From an uncultured Eubacteriales bacterium (lineage in GTDB: Bacteria; Bacillota; Clostridia; Oscillospirales; Acutalibacteraceae): 64,000 nucleotides of DNA. The notes beneath the pieces were generated by a model that did not search any database, was not told the origin of the DNA, and saw only the letters and a program-made list of their open reading frames with translations. Of the stretch, positions 62,069-64,000 are shown piece after piece. The translations under genes were made by a program, and so were the position numbers. Position 1 is the first letter of the stretch. Each line of letters starts with the position of its first letter. The DNA is taken from assembly GCA_934457415.1 (NCBI GenBank), contig CAKSHM010000002.1, positions 62,001 to 126,000 of the forward strand, in the 5' to 3' direction.

Positions 62069-62374
62069 ATGTATGCAATTTTAGAGACAGGCGGTAAGCA
62101 GTACCGCGTAGAGCAGGGCGATGTCATTTATGTTGAAAAGCTCAATGCTCAGGCTGATGAAGAGGTTACTTTCGACAAGATAGTAGCTGTAAGCAACAGA
62201 ACTTTAAAGCTCGGCAAGCCTTATGTTAAGGACGCGTTCGTTAAAGGAACAGTTCTTAAAAACGGCAAGGGCAAGAAGATCAATATCTTCACTTATAAGC
62301 CGAAGAAAAGCTCTTCTCGCAAAATGGGTCACAGACAGCCCTATACTAAGGTTCAGATTACCGAAATCGGCTGA
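62069..62374 (+). CDS. rplU: 50S ribosomal protein L21
   Basis: 101 aa. MYAILETGGKQYRVEQGDVIYVEKL is the L21 N-terminus; the C-terminal KKSSSRKMGHRQPYTKVQITEI is also standard. Binds 23S rRNA with L20. First gene of the L21-Prp-L27 operon, preceded by a probable autoregulatory leader. Confidence 0.98.
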   Translation: MYAILETGGKQYRVEQGDVIYVEKLNAQADEEVTFDKIVAVSNRTLKLGKPYVKDAFVKGTVLKNGKGKKINIFTYKPKKSSSRKMGHRQPYTKVQITEIG

Positions 62375-62376
62375 TT

Positions 62377-62694
62377 ATGACCGAGGTTAAAATCTTTTTT
62401 GCCGATAATGATCCCAAAGGCTTTGAGATCAGCGGCCACAGTTCAAGTAACTGTAACGACGAGGTCGGAAAGACAGTGTGCGCGGCGGTTTCATCCGCGG
62501 CATATATGGCGGTAAATACCGTTACTGAAATTATAGGAGATAAGCTAAGCGCCGAGGTTGAGGACGGATTTATGTCTGTAACCTCAAATGACTTAAGCAA
62601 AAGCTCGGTTTATGTTTTAAAGGGCTTTGTTCTTCATATAAAAGAGCTTTCCGAACAGTATCCAGATAAAATACGAATTATTTCGGAGGTGTAG
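62377..62694 (+). CDS. prp: Ribosomal-processing cysteine protease Prp
   Basis: 105 aa. Catalytic His and Cys are in ISGHSSSN (H22) and GKTVCAAVSSAAYM (C34). It removes the N-terminal extension of L27 and is found between rplU and rpmA in Bacillota. Here it starts 2 nt after the rplU stop. Its substrate is the next gene's product, which shows the expected cleavage leader. Confidence 0.95.
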   Translation: MTEVKIFFADNDPKGFEISGHSSSNCNDEVGKTVCAAVSSAAYMAVNTVTEIIGDKLSAEVEDGFMSVTSNDLSKSSVYVLKGFVLHIKELSEQYPDKIRIISEV

Positions 62695-62700
62695 ATCATT

Positions 62701-62985
62701 ATGTTGAAGATAAACATTCAGTTGTTCGCTCATAAAAAAGGAATGGGCTCCACTAAGAACGGCAGAGACAGTGAGTCGAAGCGTCTCGGAGTTAAGCGCG
62801 GAGACGGTCAGTTCGTTTTAGCGGGAAATATTCTTGTCAGACAGAGAGGAACTCATATTCATGCCGGCAACAATGTCGGCCGCGGCTCTGACGATACCTT
62901 ATTCGCTCTTATTGACGGTAAGGTTAAATTCGAGCGTGTAGGAAGAGACCGTAAGCAGGTCAGCATCTACGCGGTAGAGCAGTAA
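62701..62985 (+). CDS. rpmA: 50S ribosomal protein L27 with Prp-cleaved leader
   Basis: 94 aa. The N-terminal leader [10 protein letters not shown] precedes [14 protein letters not shown], the mature L27 start; the hydrophobic LQFFA-type leader is the Prp cleavage site in Firmicutes. Body: [25 protein letters not shown]. The protein contacts the tRNA 3' end at the peptidyl transferase centre, so uncut leader would block function. Six nt after prp; a terminator follows. Confidence 0.98.
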   Translation: MLKINIQLFAHKKGMGSTKNGRDSESKRLGVKRGDGQFVLAGNILVRQRGTHIHAGNNVGRGSDDTLFALIDGKVKFERVGRDRKQVSIYAVEQ

Positions 62986-63004
62986 TAAATATAAGTTTTT
63001 AAGT

Positions 63005-63037
63005 CGGGCGGCAATTTTTGGGCCGCCCGTTTTTTTA
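63005..63037 (+). terminator. Terminator after rpmA
   Basis: CGGGCGGC (63005-63012) pairs with GCCGCCCG (63022-63029), followed by TTTTTTT (63030-63036). Confidence 0.9.
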
Positions 63038-63056
63038 AATTACGGAGGAAAAGAAA

Positions 63057-63422
63057 ATGAAGGTTTGCAGAGTTTGCGGATTTGAGTGTGAGGATTCGGC
63101 GGAACTTTGTCCCGAGTGCGGAGCGGAGCTTAATGTTGAAACCGAGGAAAAAGAGGATATAATAATAGAAAATCCCGTTCTTGCGGCAAGTATCGATAAT
63201 TTCATAACAGCCGATATTTATAAGGATGTTCTTAAGGAAAACGGAATTTTGTTTTCCGAAGAGGGTGCTGATGAGGGGATTCATTTAAGATTCGGCGGTT
63301 CTATGACCGCAAGTGAAATTTTCGTTTCCAAAAATGATTTGGAGGCGGCTCAGCTGCTTTATGATGCGGTTTTAAAAACCGAGGAAGCAGATGAGGCAGA
63401 ATTTGATGAAGAGGAAATTTGA
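63057..63422 (+). CDS. Zinc-ribbon DUF2007-like protein
   Basis: 121 aa. The N-terminal zinc ribbon [19 protein letters not shown] (4-22) has four Cys in two CxxC pairs. The acidic middle and C-terminus, with [23 protein letters not shown] and [19 protein letters not shown], match DUF2007, a putative signal-transducing domain. Cytosolic. RBS GGAGG upstream; 2 nt before obgE, suggesting cotranscription. Function unknown. Confidence 0.8.
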   Translation: MKVCRVCGFECEDSAELCPECGAELNVETEEKEDIIIENPVLAASIDNFITADIYKDVLKENGILFSEEGADEGIHLRFGGSMTASEIFVSKNDLEAAQLLYDAVLKTEEADEAEFDEEEI

Positions 63423-63424
63423 GC

Positions 63425-64000
63425 ATGTTTGTCGATGTGGCTAAAATCCATTTAAAGGCAGGAAACGGCGGTGATGGCGCAGTATCTTTCCATAGGGAAA
63501 AATATGTCGCCGCAGGCGGACCGGACGGGGGCGACGGAGGAAGAGGCGGCGATATTATTTTTAAGGCCGACGATAATCTTTCAACCCTTGCGGATTTCAG
63601 ATATAAAAGAAAATATTGCGCTGAAAACGGGCAAAACGGCGGTGCGGCGCGCTGCTCAGGTAAAAAAGCTCAGCCACTTTATATTTTCGTTCCCAGAGGA
63701 ACGCTTATTAAGGACGCCGAAACGGGAAGAATTATAGCCGATATTTCGGACGATACGGCAGTCACCGTCGCAAAGGGCGGAAACGGCGGCTGGGGAAACA
63801 CCCATTTTGCAACCGCCACAAGACAGGTTCCGCGTTTTGCAAAAAAAGGCAATCCGGGGGAAGAAATGGATGTCACGCTTGAGCTTAAGCTTCTTGCCGA
63901 TGTAGGACTTATAGGATTTCCGAACGTAGGAAAGTCGACTCTTATTTCGGTAGTAAGCGAGGCAAAACCAAAAATCGCCAATTATCATTTTACAACTCTT
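63425..64000 (+). CDS. obgE: Obg family GTPase, cut by window edge
   Basis: 192 residues visible, frame open to the window end. The N-terminal Obg domain begins [28 protein letters not shown] with repeated GGDGG glycine-rich loops ([20 protein letters not shown]). The G domain begins near 158 with the P-loop GFPNVGKST (163-171). ObgE binds the 50S subunit and acts in ribosome assembly and stress. It follows the rplU-rpmA operon, as is usual. The rest lies outside the window. Confidence 0.97.
   Translation, partial: MFVDVAKIHLKAGNGGDGAVSFHREKYVAAGGPDGGDGGRGGDIIFKADDNLSTLADFRYKRKYCAENGQNGGAARCSGKKAQPLYIFVPRGTLIKDAETGRIIADISDDTAVTVAKGGNGGWGNTHFATATRQVPRFAKKGNPGEEMDVTLELKLLADVGLIGFPNVGKSTLISVVSEAKPKIANYHFTTL

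Overview
The window reads as chromosomal DNA of an anaerobic, spore-forming, low-to-mid GC Bacillota. A clostridial lineage close to Oscillospiraceae/Ruminococcaceae fits best. The reasons are genes for SpoIIP, the germination protease GPR and a YlmC/YmxH protein; a Firmicutes-type L21-Prp-L27 operon whose L27 carries the Prp-cleaved leader; an SRP RNA in front of dnaX, ybaB and recR; FAD-dependent ThyX; a GlgC/GlgD glycogen operon; and a synteny-defined (Re)-citrate synthase cluster. No tRNA, rRNA, phage or CRISPR array was seen. Coding density is high, with many 1-14 bp gene overlaps that imply translational coupling.

Layout. 1-1250: an AbiEi/AbiEii type IV toxin-antitoxin pair, with the toxin cut by the window edge. 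1300-1576: a stand-alone candidate structured RNA with its own promoter and terminator. 1766-3275: an M14 peptidase and a NUDIX hydrolase, divergent. 3331-13437: lepA, a DD-carboxypeptidase, murD and a tightly packed run (two M42 peptidases, a GNAT-like protein, a PLP enzyme, an orphan repeat-like protein, an esterase, an alkyltransferase-like protein, an HPr-like protein) ending in a palindromic inserted element. 13724-21897: pcrA/uvrD, membrane and DUF5412-like proteins, an RlmD-type methyltransferase, a deacetylase and a GH95 fucosidase. 21971-29298: proS, acpP, a CarD-like regulator, a lipoprotein DD-carboxypeptidase, a Ser/Asn lipoprotein and a minus-strand sporulation set (prs, gpr, spoIIP, a small membrane protein). 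29500-35724: thyX-tmk, a DJ-1 protein, mltG, a U32 peptidase and a class B PBP.

35750-40955: a 2-oxoglutarate-forming operon (Re-citrate synthase candidate, GntR regulator, aconitase, isocitrate dehydrogenase) with a perfect inverted repeat over its -10 box. 41000-47356: a glycosyltransferase, rpsU, yqeG, endonuclease IV, a multi-hairpin repeat, and recR-ybaB-dnaX-SRP RNA. 47504-52731: a beta-helix transferase, a NUDIX hydrolase, a prokaryotic RING-like membrane protein beside a zinc-ribbon paralogue, a HAD phosphatase and fhs. 52842-59962: a YlmC/YmxH gene, a second copy of the palindromic element, then glgB-glgC-glgD-glgA-uppP. 60034-61933: a solitary MazF/EndoA, an SDR, a small membrane protein and a divergent XRE regulator with a candidate operator. 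61941-64000: rplU-prp-rpmA, a zinc-ribbon protein and a truncated obgE.

The least explained items are the solitary RNA at about 1336-1576, the inverted-repeat element family (13424-13699 and 53132-53259), the HPr-like protein without the phosphorylatable His, the RING-like/zinc-ribbon membrane pair, and the small membrane protein coupled to SpoIIP. No clearly new multi-gene defence or biosynthetic system was found.
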